A stretch of DNA of 62,000 nucleotides from Apostichopus japonicus (taxonomy: Eukaryota > Echinodermata > Holothuroidea > Aspidochirotida > Stichopodidae): NCBI RefSeq assembly GCF_037975245.1, contig NC_092570.1:13785001-13847000 (forward strand), given 5' to 3'. A program made the translations under genes and the position numbers. Shown here piece after piece: positions 12,401 through 22,026 of the stretch. Each line of letters opens with the position of its first letter. Positions within the stretch are counted from its first letter, which is position 1. A model generated the notes under the pieces. It had not been told where the DNA came from and did not search any database. It was given only the letters and a program-made list of their open reading frames with translations.

Positions 12401-12708
12401 CCAACATACCCACATTTTTGGAGGGGAACAAACAGACGCAGCCGTTCATCCTAGCCCTTGGGGAGAGAAAGTCTCCGGAACAGTTGTTTGTAGTGGTTGA
12501 AGGACAGACAGTCTCATGCAGTAGCTTATTGCATGCAGTGGACGTGTGTTTCAAGCTTTTTTATTTGTTAGACGTCCACTACCCATGGCAATGCTCCAAT
12601 ACGTGGGATTTTGTCCAGAAGTTTATATATGGGATAGGAGATGGCAAAGGGAAAGGACGTAGTGCCTCGGCAGTCACACTGCTTTGTAACTATCTGAAGG
12701 CAAAATAG
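6355..12708 (+). CDS. SAMD3-like protein, five exons (285 residues as modelled)
   Basis: Exons: 6355-6418, 9302-9492, 10254-10401, 11093-11232 and 12394-12708. All introns are GT-AG and phases match throughout (1, 0, 1, 0), giving 858 nt with stop. Exon 1 encodes what looks like the first helix of a SAM domain (EEKLREWGLERFLPAF). The last exon has the block typical of the many 'sterile alpha motif domain-containing protein 3-like' proteins of fish and invertebrates: QPFILALG, EQLFVVVEG, HAVDVCFKLFYLLDVHYP, and a final NTWDFVQKFIYGI. The family's biochemical role is unknown to me. The rest of the SAM domain is missing from the model, so a phase 1-1 exon in the first intron may have been overlooked or lost. 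The gene lies wholly inside the CACTA-like element. AATAAA follows at 12800. Family call is from remembered motifs; exon structure is read from the sequence. Confidence 0.78.
8660..8777. repeat. GGCCGTG motif cluster with hairpin
   Basis: GGCCGTG occurs at four places between about 8680 and 8777, with a diverged copy at 8659. One pair forms a perfect 7 bp stem, GGCCGTG-ccaaa-CACGGCC, at 8721-8739. This is GC-rich against AT-rich surroundings. It could be an internal binding-site cluster of the element or a fragment of another repeat. Confidence 0.7.
8986..9180 (+). mobile_element. tRNA-headed SINE, degenerate
   Basis: GGTTAGCTCAAATGGTAGAG (8991-9010) is a strong tRNA D-arm / A-box sequence. 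The B-box position (AATTCAAACCC, about 9029-9039) is degenerate, and the downstream body has no tRNA fold. It is therefore a SINE relic rather than a tRNA gene. Ends are approximate. Confidence 0.55.
9302..9492 (+). CDS. SAMD3-like exon 2
   Basis: It follows the acceptor TCTTTCCTAAG and ends at a consensus GTAAGT donor, phase 0. It codes for residues 22-85, a basic, probably helical segment (MMKQTCRYRANKIRTEKERP). Confidence 0.85.
9945..10125 (+). mobile_element. Possible degenerate tRNA-derived SINE in intron 2
   Basis: GCGGCTAATATAGTGGTTAA (9950-9969) resembles a tRNA A-box region. The downstream body (TTGGCATGCCATAAACTGC) has no coding character. The B-box is weak. Low certainty. Confidence 0.35.
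10254..10401 (+). CDS. SAMD3-like exon 3
   Basis: It has an acceptor at CTATCTGTTACAG and a donor GTGAGT; phase 0 in, phase 1 out. It encodes VEQDFRILFPELCDSLYMKW and an acidic/basic continuation with the WP(G)…K…Y…R spacing usual for this family before the conserved C-terminal block. Confidence 0.88.
11093..11232 (+). CDS. SAMD3-like exon 4
   Basis: It has an acceptor at CTTGTATTACAG and a donor GTGAGA; phase 1 in, phase 0 out. It encodes ALQLLGLLFPTGSQRTAGRK and then ATVEEALQSFIQIEE, matching the family pattern 'LLxLLPPT…GRKR…SVEEAIxSFI'. Confidence 0.88.
11880..12345 (+). mobile_element. tRNA-derived SINE in intron 4
   Basis: A-box-like TGGCTTAGCGG (11898-11908) and B-box GGTTCGATTCC (11941-11951) are followed by a long body. 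The body contains CACTGTCGTCCGTCGGATGG and GGGACGTTAAATGG, resembling conserved central domains shared by several metazoan SINE families. It is inserted in sense with the gene. The precise ends and family are not determined. Confidence 0.75.
12394..12708 (+). CDS. SAMD3-like exon 5 (terminal exon)
   Basis: It has an acceptor at TATTGTCTTCCAG, phase 0, and the stop TAG at 12706-12708. It encodes the most diagnostic block of the family (QPFILALG, HAVDVCFKLFYLLDVHYP) and ends in SASAVTLLCNYLKAK. Confidence 0.9.
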   Translation: MGTNIPTFLEGNKQTQPFILALGERKSPEQLFVVVEGQTVSCSSLLHAVDVCFKLFYLLDVHYPWQCSNTWDFVQKFIYGIGDGKGKGRSASAVTLLCNYLKAK

Positions 12709-12787
12709 GGCACATAGGAGTGAATGCTTCGATCAGGAACCTTGCATTGGGTTCTACAATTTAATTGTTCATATTTAGTTGTTGTTA

Positions 12788-13713
12788 GGCCAAGTAAAAA
12801 ATAAACATGTTTCTCGTCCCCGCCCGCTTCCATTTTTGGGGACGCGTTTTTTCTATTATTTTTTATTCATGACAACTTGGGGTCAAACCAGGAAAATAGG
12901 CATATTTAAGCCTAAAAATATCAAAATTAAATAAAAATTGCAGAAATGATTTAAGTCATCCCTTAAAAAAAACCATTAAAACGTAGTATAGACAGTGACA
13001 CCACATATTTGCATGATTTTCAACGACAAAATGCTCTTAACGTTTTTTCGAAATGGTCAGAAAATTCCAAATGCACAATCGAATGCGACAAAAAAAAATC
13101 ACAAAACTGGTATGTGGCAATTACATACAAAAATCGTCATGACAAGCAATCTCGATTTGGTGAAAACCAGTTTTAAAATTCACACTATTTAGTAAAAGAA
13201 AAAGTATTCAAATACCCCATCAACTATATCCCTGTATTAAAAATTTATAACTCGCATTCGAGTAATTTATGACAAATAAACAAATTTCTTGTTTTTAAGC
13301 TTGGTTGGTTTGGTTCACAAAATCACAATTGGCCAGGCCCTAGACAAGGCTCAGCTAGTCCATGAAACTGTGGTTCGGTAATTGTACCTCATACATCAGT
13401 CACAAACCAGTATTCTTCTGATAAAACTGCCAGCATCAACTCGACGGCTCTCCTTTTGCGATTTGCGATTAGGGGCAAGGCTAAGCCTATTAATAGACCC
13501 TGAACATTTTGATTTGAAGTACATAGCCGCAGCTATCATCAGATAGTGCTCATTTTGATTTTATTATGAATTTGTAAGATTGAAATGCGTGATGGTTCAA
13601 AATTTAAAATGCGTAGCCATACATAACCTTGCACAGTCTCAAGCAGTGACGCCCCATCTCCTCCTCAGCTTAGAAAATTCGGACGGGAAACATGTTTTTT
13701 CTTCTACTTGGCC
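12788..13713. mobile_element. Inverted-repeat DNA element (TTAA-type MITE)
   Basis: The left end GGCCAAGTA…ACATGTTTCTCGTCC and the reverse complement of the right end (GGCCAAGTA…ACATGTTTCCCGTCC) pair over about 32 bp. TTA(G) precedes the left end (12785) and TTAA follows the right end (13714-13717), suggesting a TTAA-like target duplication, as in piggyBac or Kolobok elements. There is no transposase. Its left terminus supplies the AATAAA just downstream of the SAMD3-like stop codon. Confidence 0.7.
12800..12805 (+). promoter_or_regulatory. Putative polyadenylation signal AATAAA
   Basis: This is the first AATAAA downstream of the SAMD3-like stop, 92 bp after it. It lies within the left inverted terminus of the 12788-13713 element. 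Confidence 0.5.
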
Positions 13714-15300
13714 TTAACCTTCCGTTGTATATATACAGGGAGTCTGGGTAGAATTTGTTGTTAAGAAATTTTGAATTGGCATAAACTAAAATACTTACTG
13801 CACATCAATTATTGCAAAACAATTGATGAACGCAACCAGTGCCTCGAACATCTTGGAGACCTTGTTTTGGTGGACAGTGTTTTTCTGTAATTTCTGTAAC
13901 ATGTCTAATATGGACTAAATGAAAGATGATGCTCACATTGCTACCCTAATAGTTCCTTGGAGGCACAATGCTTGATTTAAATTTCATGGATGCAAATGCT
14001 ATCATCAGAATTTCAGTATGAAGTGTTTGAAGGGTTGGATTTTCATGACTTTAAAGCTGTAGTTATTTAGTTGTAGTGTCTAATTGCACAGTTTAGTATC
14101 TAGTTATTTTGACATGGCATCGTAGCTGTGGTTTGTTCTTGATCACCACAGATTTTCCTTCAGATTTATTGTAATATATTGCACAGTTGAGTTACCATGG
14201 CAACATTCCATGGGGGGGTGTGGGGGTGGGAGTTAAGTATAATTGCACCAATTCTGGTCAATGCTTTAAAACTACAAATACACATTTATCTACAAACTCT
14301 CTAATGCCAAAAGAAAATATCCAATATCTTATTCGGAGTGCATCTTTTTCACTTTCTTGATAATAATCCTCCATGTCAACACGGCGCAAGTTGAATGTTG
14401 TTAAAAAATACACTTACATATGTGGGTAAAACTGTAGAACTACGACATGTGCAATCGCAGTGACACATCCCGTAAATGTAAATGAGAAAATCACTTAGTC
14501 TCAGAAACATTAATTGGAGGGATAATTCTGCCCCATTCATTCTTGGTTGGTAAATAATAGCCTCAAAATTGGTACACTGCCTGCCCAATGTTATCAAGCC
14601 GACCGCCCAAAAACATTTGTGGGCCTAGGCTAGGGCCTAACATTTTTCACTACAGACCAAATGTTGAATAGCCAAGGGCTCCCTTCTAACGTAACTGAAC
14701 AAAATTCATCTGTTAACTTCAATAAATTTATTCAGTATGAAAATTACATGTTAAGTGCAAGTTTTGAAAACCAGTACAACTTTTGCTTTTGAAACCATAG
14801 TTACATACTTCACACTATTTTGCTATAGATGAAGTAATCCTATAAGAAATAAATAGTTAAACATAATGTTCTGAAGTTGCCCTTTTACTTGAACTGTTTT
14901 CTTATTTTTTAGGCATGACTGTAGAGATATTTTAGTTTGACCATGTGTTAGTCCTGTGTGGTTTATCACATGGTAAAATCAGTTTTGCCGTTGATGCCCT
15001 GCAACCAGTTGTCAATATCAAGGGTGTGTGAATGCAGCCAACTAGACGAGGGAAGAGCCATTTCCTGCAACCTACGCAGTATATGAAACCCAAAATCTTC
15101 TGATGCCCTCCGGGCCAACCGATGGTGGCACTCCACTTGGATAAGTCTTGTCGGCAGTCAATTTGTCCTGGGCAGAGAACCCTGCACCAGGGGTCAACAA
15201 ATTTTGTCCATCGAGGGCAAGGTTGTGTACATTGCCAGGTCATAAGTGCTGCCCTCTGCCATACCTGAAATTTTCAAAACTCCTGTTTGTTTTTCTGATA
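13714..15300. other. Gene-free part of the CACTA-like element
   Basis: No exon is recognised. The 103-codon open frame on the minus strand (14932-15243) is Cys- and Trp-rich. It sits in a GC-richer block (14990-15250) that could be an unclassified repeat. It has no start context or splice sites that I trust. Confidence 0.5.
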
Positions 15301-15319
15301 GTTTTCTATTTTTTTTTCT

Positions 15320-15500
15320 AAACGCTCCTGACGGGTACTGAAGTTGCTCCTAATGGGGTACTGCACTTAACTGAGCAACGGGGAGATAAAGTGCCTTGCT
15401 CAAGGAAACAACACAGCGCCCCTGGATGGACTCGAACTCGCAATCCTATGATCTCAGGACTAGAGTCATTACCACTAGGCTATGTTACCACGATCCCCTG
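15320..15500 (-). mobile_element. tRNA-derived SINE, minus strand
   Basis: Read on the minus strand it has an A-box-like TAGCCTAGTGG and a B-box-like GAGTTCGAGTCC, followed by CCTTGAGCAAGGCACTTTAT and CTCCCCGTTGCTCAGTT. That body resembles widespread aquatic-animal SINEs. Ends are approximate. Confidence 0.7.
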
Positions 15501-15879
15501 ATAGTGATGCATTTGTTAATAAGATAATGGGACAACCATGACACACATTACTTCTTGTTCAGTCTTTCTAGTGATAAGCGCCTTCATATACCCCCTTTTT
15601 TTATACATGTATCTATATGGTTTCCCCTGGTAAATTGTGGTTGAATCTATGTTATATTTGCTAATGTGTAAGGCTATACTCTTCTAGGTTCTGAGAGTAA
15701 CATGCAAATTTGGGAGGCATGCCTTACCTGAATGTGATCAGAAGAGATTTAGTGATCAATGTAGACTGGAACGTCATTTGGCTTGCATTTTCAATGTCGG
15801 CTTTTGCCTTGATATATGCATCACTCTGAACTGTAATCTGGTTATCTGAACCACATAGTCGTCCCACCAATGGTTTAAA

Positions 15880-16186
15880 CCGTACACTGTTCATTCGGAT
15901 TGAAAAGCCTGTTAAAAAATGAACCGAAACGGCTCAAATTTGAACCGAACAAATGATCAAATGTGCACTCAAAACTTTGAACCGATAAATCGGTTCAAAA
16001 TGAACTGAGACTGTTCATTTTGAACCGATTTATCGGTTCAAAGTTTTGAACCGGCAAATGGTTCAAAATTTTGAACCGGTAAACCGGTTCAAAATGAACA
16101 GAGTCGGTTCAGTGCCCATTTGATCCTTTGTCCGGTTCAAATTTGAGCCGTTTCGGTTCATTTTTGAACCGGTTGTTTTTAGAGTG
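15880..16186. repeat. Right terminus: GGTTCAA palindrome
   Basis: About 300 bp built from GGTTCAAA/TTTGAACC in alternating orientation. It includes large self-complementary arms: GAACCGAAACGGCTCAAATT near 15921 is matched inverted near 16137-16160, and the GATAAATCGGTTC / GAACCGATTTATC pair lies around 15983-16040. The outer end is TTAGAGTG (16179-16186), the complement of the left terminus CACTCTAA. The inner end lacks that terminus, so this is not a self-standing MITE. Confidence 0.8.
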
Positions 16187-16689
16187 TTGAGGAAGTTCGT
16201 TACGCCAGGAGTTGGTGGCTATAAAGCTGATTTTGGACTGACTCTGGTAATATTTAGTCGGCGAGAAGTTCGACTTGTGCTTCACTCTATTGTGGCTGGA
16301 AGTCCGTCTTCTATTTTGGAGCATCGCCGGAAAGAAGGTGACTGCTGTTTCTGGGATCGCGAGAAACTTCGTCGAGGACCAGTGAATTTCGCGGTACAAC
16401 GGACCGAGAATCGTCGTCATCAAGGTCGTGGCCGCTGAGGGATATCACAGTTGGAAGAGACCAGCGTGTTTTAAAGTGTATCCTATCTTGTTAAGTTTGT
16501 GAGTAATTTTCTATATATTTGTAATTACCACTTGTTGTTGTTGGTTCGAAATCCATTGTTCAATATAGTTTACGTTCTCATTCAAATTCTCTAGACTCGT
16601 CAATTTGTCTGTGTTCCTTACGGAAACGAACCCAGGCTTGTGTCTCGTTAAAAATTAGTTATCGAGACCTCTCGCATTCCAACGTAACA
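16187..16689 (+). mobile_element. Right part of the interrupted LTR
   Basis: It begins directly after the inserted element's right terminus and ends CGTAACA at 16683-16689, followed by ATCA, the same four bases that precede the LTR start at 5389. It contains another TATAAA-like box (about 16219-16224) and a two-unit heat-shock-like GAA-AC-TTC site (16360-16370). No internal retroelement genes are present on either side. Confidence 0.65.
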
Positions 16690-16875
16690 ATCAACTATTG
16701 CAAACTGAGACATCTGGGAACAAAATGACATATATGCCTGCAGGATGACATGATAAGGCGGAATTCGGAGAATATTTCTCCAACACTAACGACACTCAAA
16801 TTGAGATCTACCAATACACCCCCCCCAACCTCCTACCCACACTTCCACACCTTCTCCGTCCCCACCCCCACTTCC
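16690..16875. other. Spacer between LTR and MITE
   Basis: It contains C-rich runs (16818-16835, 16859-16870) and nothing else that I recognise. Confidence 0.5.
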
Positions 16876-17254
16876 CAGTGGCGGAGCGTCCACACAGTCA
16901 GGGGGCGGATGCCCCCCTCCCCCCTGACGGACTCAAATGGACTGCTGGCGCCCTTTTCAGCTTTTTACCACTTTTTACTTATTCGCGATTATTGACTATT
17001 TTATTGCGTTCTCATCTACCTATTGACATTTGTCACATTTTGTTGGCGATGACACCTATTTATTCTTCGTTTATCTGCAAATTAGCAAGGCCCGGAAAGG
17101 GTCATTTCCGGCGATCTAGGGAGTATCTTTACTCAAAAAATTTCTGTACGCTCCGCGCCAACCTGTGGTGGCGCTCCGCTTAGATAGTGTCGAAAGCGCC
17201 GCTACATACCATTCTCGCCCCCCCTCCTGACCAATACCCATAGCTCCGCCACTG
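16876..17254. mobile_element. hAT-type MITE, copy 1
   Basis: Termini CAGTGGCGGAGC and GCTCCGCCACTG are perfect inverted repeats. The element is bounded by a perfect 8 bp target duplication CCACTTCC (16868-16875 and 17255-17262), diagnostic of hAT-superfamily transposition. It is non-coding, 379 bp. A second copy lies at 48744-49082 with about 40 bp less in the right half. Confidence 0.93.
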
Positions 17255-17464
17255 CCACTTCCACACCTACAGATACTGCTGATATGACCAGTGGTGCGAA
17301 ACTGGTAAGGCGACTGGAATCTCACCGCAGATTGTGTCCTCTATATAGTACAATCGATCACTGTAACTGCTATATTTTGACGAAGTTTGTTATCTGAATC
17401 AAAAGATCGGCGTAAAACGAAACGATAATGTCAAATTTTCTAGTTCTTCTGATTTCTGAGTTCT

Positions 17465-17543
<79 letters not shown>

Positions 17544-18465
17544 ATTCACATATGTTGGGTCAATTTACTGATTGGTCACACAATGACCATTTCACTTTTC
17601 TTGAATATTGTTCTCTTGAATTCTAATATTTTATTGAAATTGATATTGAAAAACAAAATATGACCTGTAAAGCTTCGCAAAATTTCTTCCTGTAAAATGC
17701 ACAAATCAATTAATCCATAGAGACTATGTATAGCAGTTCTAACAGAAAATGTAGGTTTGTTGAGATCTCGAATTTAGAAAGAATTCATAGCTTAGCAAAC
17801 ATTACTAATATGTCAGCCAAAACTCAATAAGATGGTTACCACAGACTCTACGTAACTGCTTACGAAGATCAGAGATCGTCAATAATAATCCATTGCTTGG
17901 AGCAAACACATCATTTTTGACCTGTCGAAAATAATGTCAATTTGAAGTACGGTAAGCTTTATCTATCGATATCGAATTAGTTGAAGACATTGACATGAGA
18001 CTTTCAACTATAAAGATGTGGAATTTGTTGTTTAGTTATATTCTTTGTAACTGTCGCAATATTTGACGTCAGAATATTTCTCGTTTAATTATTGTGCAGT
18101 TCCTAGATCAGTATCTATTTCCCTAGTTAAATCATTGCAGTTTTATCAACCTCATTCCGTCCATTATCTTGTTGCATCTTCAAGAGAAGTTTAAATAAGA
18201 GAAAGAAAAGTATAGCCGTCTTCGATGAATATAAAGAAAGGTGACTAGATTGTCCTAGTTTATGTAACTATTTCAGAAATTAAATTCACAACAGAAATAT
18301 CAATCTTCACGCAGCCAATAACAAGCTACCGACTTTATCATTCATTTTATTCTCAGGATAGAGATCTAAAAGAGAGAGAAAAATTGTCAGGAGTTTTGGC
18401 CGAATCGCAGATTTGATTTAGTAAGTAGACCTATAGCAAGATATAAACTCTCTTTCAGGATTTTT
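17255..18465. other. Gene-free stretch with TA tract
   Basis: It contains a pure TA run at about 17469-17541 and otherwise AT-rich sequence without exon signals. Confidence 0.6.
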
Positions 18466-19084
<619 letters not shown>

Positions 19085-19085
<1 letters not shown>

Positions 19086-19398
19086 CATTTGTTTATTGTA
19101 ATGAAAAATTGTACCTTTCTTATTTAAATATTTAAATATATGACATACTTTTGAAAAATAAGAACATTGTAATAAGAAAGTACCCTTTTGTTGAAAAAAA
19201 AACTAATACACTAATATAATCAACCGTTTGTTGGAAAACATTGTTAAAATGAAACTTACGGTACAAAATGCACTTGGTTGGTAACGAATCAAAATCAACA
19301 ACATTATTCTTAAAGATAAAATCTCTTGGGAAATCCAAAACTATGAATATGTGACAAATATATAGCGTAGCATAAATACATATATTTAGTGATACTTA

Positions 19399-19480
<82 letters not shown>

Positions 19481-20280
19481 TCCATAATATTAAATGGTAC
19501 ACATGCTTAAAAGTAGGCCAATGAAAGCAATAAATATATTACGCGCCTTTTATAAACACCTAAAATCTTAATTTAATTTGTTACTGGAATCGTGTATCTT
19601 TTTTCTTTTTCTTGCCATCAAGTTTGCAATGAATTCCTTGCGAGTTTAATGAACCTATTTGCAGGAATAATTAATGGAAAGTATGTGCCGAATTCCTCAC
19701 GTTTTAGTAAGTGACGCTTGTTTATCAATCGGGCGAGGGGGGAGGGGGACCGGCGAGGTTTCTTTCACACCATCTAAACACGCAAAAACAAGATGCTATA
19801 GTTAACGAAATGGGACAGTGAAAGTGTGTGATCGTCACGCAAGAGAAAAAAATCAAGACATAAATTCAAAAATGGGGAACAACTTTATTCTTAGCCGAGA
19901 TTTGAAGCGCGGATATATGTGCGTACTGTTAAGAAATAGTACAACTTATATATCTACTTTTATCTATACTACTTATATCTATACTACTTTATCTATACTA
20001 CTTATACTACTTATATCTACTTTTATAGGTAATGGTTGTAACTTGATTAGAACACAATAATGCAACTTTCGGCAAGTCACCCTTGAATGATCTGTCATAA
20101 AAACACACAAAGACAAAGAGAATTGATTTACATCAGTGCCACCTATATTCACATATAAAAAACCTGACTCAATGCGGACGAAGGCAACCCGCTGAACTAA
20201 AGGACAGTATCACGAGAAGTAACCCCCAAGTATACGGTCTGAGGATCGCCAACTAACCTAAAAATCCAGAATATATCTCG
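19085..20280. other. Gene-free stretch with ACAT/TA microsatellite
   Basis: An ACAT run (19404-19433) passes into a TA run (19434-19470). A short run of ATCTACT-like units lies at 19948-20026. There is no coding signal. Confidence 0.6.
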
Positions 20281-20345
20281 GGAAATTGTAATGAGTTGAA
20301 AAATCCAGAACAGTGAAGAAACTTCCAGCCTCCACGGGACAAGGA
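20281..20345 (-). mobile_element. SINE fragment, minus strand
   Basis: Read on the minus strand it gives CACTGTTCTGGATTTTTCAA followed by CTCATTACAATTTC. This is nearly identical to the tail of the tRNA-headed repeat at 21190-21300 on the plus strand. It is a partial, inverted copy of the same family. Confidence 0.65.
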
Positions 20346-20980
20346 GCAACAGGAATTGAGTCTTTTATTTTAAAGAGAAGAGTTTCGATATGACATTGTG
20401 TCGGCAGTGAAGTCAATGCGACTTACTGAATTCTACAGGATTAGCAGAAATTTTAATTACTTTCAATTCGTTTCGGATTATGTTAATCCGATTCCGTCGT
20501 AACTTCAAAAAAAAAATGTTTTGATTTCTCTTGGACGGCAGGTCGTTTCTGATGCTTAAACCGAATGGTGCCGCGGTTTTAGGTCTAGTTCCCAGAAATT
20601 TTCTTTTTCTTTTCTTTGTCTGTCCAAGAATCGTTTTTGGTCCTTGGCAATAACACGTATAAATTCTCATATCGAATGATTTGCGAGATTGAAGTGAATT
20701 GCGAGAATTTGGTTGTTTTGATCGCCGATCTATGTTGTGTCATTCTCATTCTTAGCGTGTTTTCGCCTCTCAAACGTATTGTCTGTTGCCAATATTGCAG
20801 TATATGAGGTAAATGACATTTTTAGACAGGCAGTATATTTACTGCCTGATTCAGAACGTGCGTGTCTAGGTTTGTTGTTCTGAACGGCCCTAGTGAGTAT
20901 CGACAATTAAGCACGTCTTGCAATTTTGTGTACAGGGCGATGATCCTGTAGTTTTTTGTTTTGTTGGCTCCTGATGAGGT
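20346..20980. other. Gene-free stretch
   Basis: I see nothing recognisable apart from short open frames without homology. Confidence 0.5.
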
Positions 20981-21175
<195 letters not shown>

Positions 21176-21187
21176 ATACGTATATGT

Positions 21188-21441
<254 letters not shown>

Positions 21442-21837
21442 CTTTCTTCTTAACTAAGATAACGTTGATTTTTTGATTTTTTTTTCTAAGATTGCCTGCC
21501 ATAATTATGGCATTTGCTTACAGCTTGAATGAATAATATCATGTAAAACATCGGTTCTTCTTTAAATTTACATCATTCTCGTCAAGAATGAGGCCACTCT
21601 ACGCTCTGCGTACTAGCTTCTAACCAAGCATGCGTGACGAAATGCATATAATTTCGGGAATAATTTTTTTCCTTGTTTACACCAATATCACGATTATTAA
21701 TATATGGCGTGGAATCGTTATTCTTTACTTATACACATTAACACGTCGGAGAGATTTTGAGCTAGGGATGGGTGGGATATTTTCCTCTTCATTGCAAGTT
21801 ATGTATTTATCACGACTGAGGGATATGTGCAAGGGTG

Positions 21838-22026
21838 GAAGTAGCGAAGTATCTCGAATCGATTCCGAGTCACCGACGAAGTATCTCGAATCGAGTCCGA
21901 GTCATCGGCAAAGTATCTCGCATTTATATCGAGTCATCGACGAAGTATCTCGAATCGTGTTCGAATCGAGTCTTCGGCGAAGTCTCTCGAATGTAGTTCG
22001 AGTCATCGACGAAGTATCTCGAATAA
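21838..22026. repeat. ~32 bp tandem array rich in TCGA
   Basis: Roughly six units of the form CGACGAAGTATCTCGAATCG followed by A(G/T)TCCGAGTCAT, with 32-37 bp spacing and moderate divergence. Every unit contains one to three Taq-like TCGA sites and an AGTATCTCGAAT core. There are no spacers of changing sequence, so it is not a CRISPR-type array. Confidence 0.85.

Larger units (their letters stand above)
5998..16186 (+). mobile_element. CACTA-like DNA transposon carrying a SAMD3-like gene
   Basis: The left end CACTCTAA…CCGGTTCAA (5998-6020) and the reverse complement of the right end (16164-16186) agree at 19 of 23 positions. TT lies on both sides (5996-5997 and 16187-16188), fitting the 2-3 bp target duplication of CACTA/EnSpm elements, whose termini start CACT. 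Both ends carry subterminal clusters of GGTTCAA/TTGAACC in both orientations, another CACTA habit. The flanks are two halves of one LTR. Inside is an intron-containing gene starting 357 bp from the left end. I found no transposase. The CACTA assignment is inference from termini, subterminal repeats and target-site size. Confidence 0.62.

Noticed and set aside
14932-15243. Cys/Trp-rich minus-strand open frame of 103 codons
   Set aside because: No homology that I recognise and no supporting splice or start signals. It lies in a GC-richer block that may be an unclassified repeat.
21838-22026. CRISPR-like array
   Set aside because: There are no unique spacers. It is a diverged tandem repeat in an animal genome.
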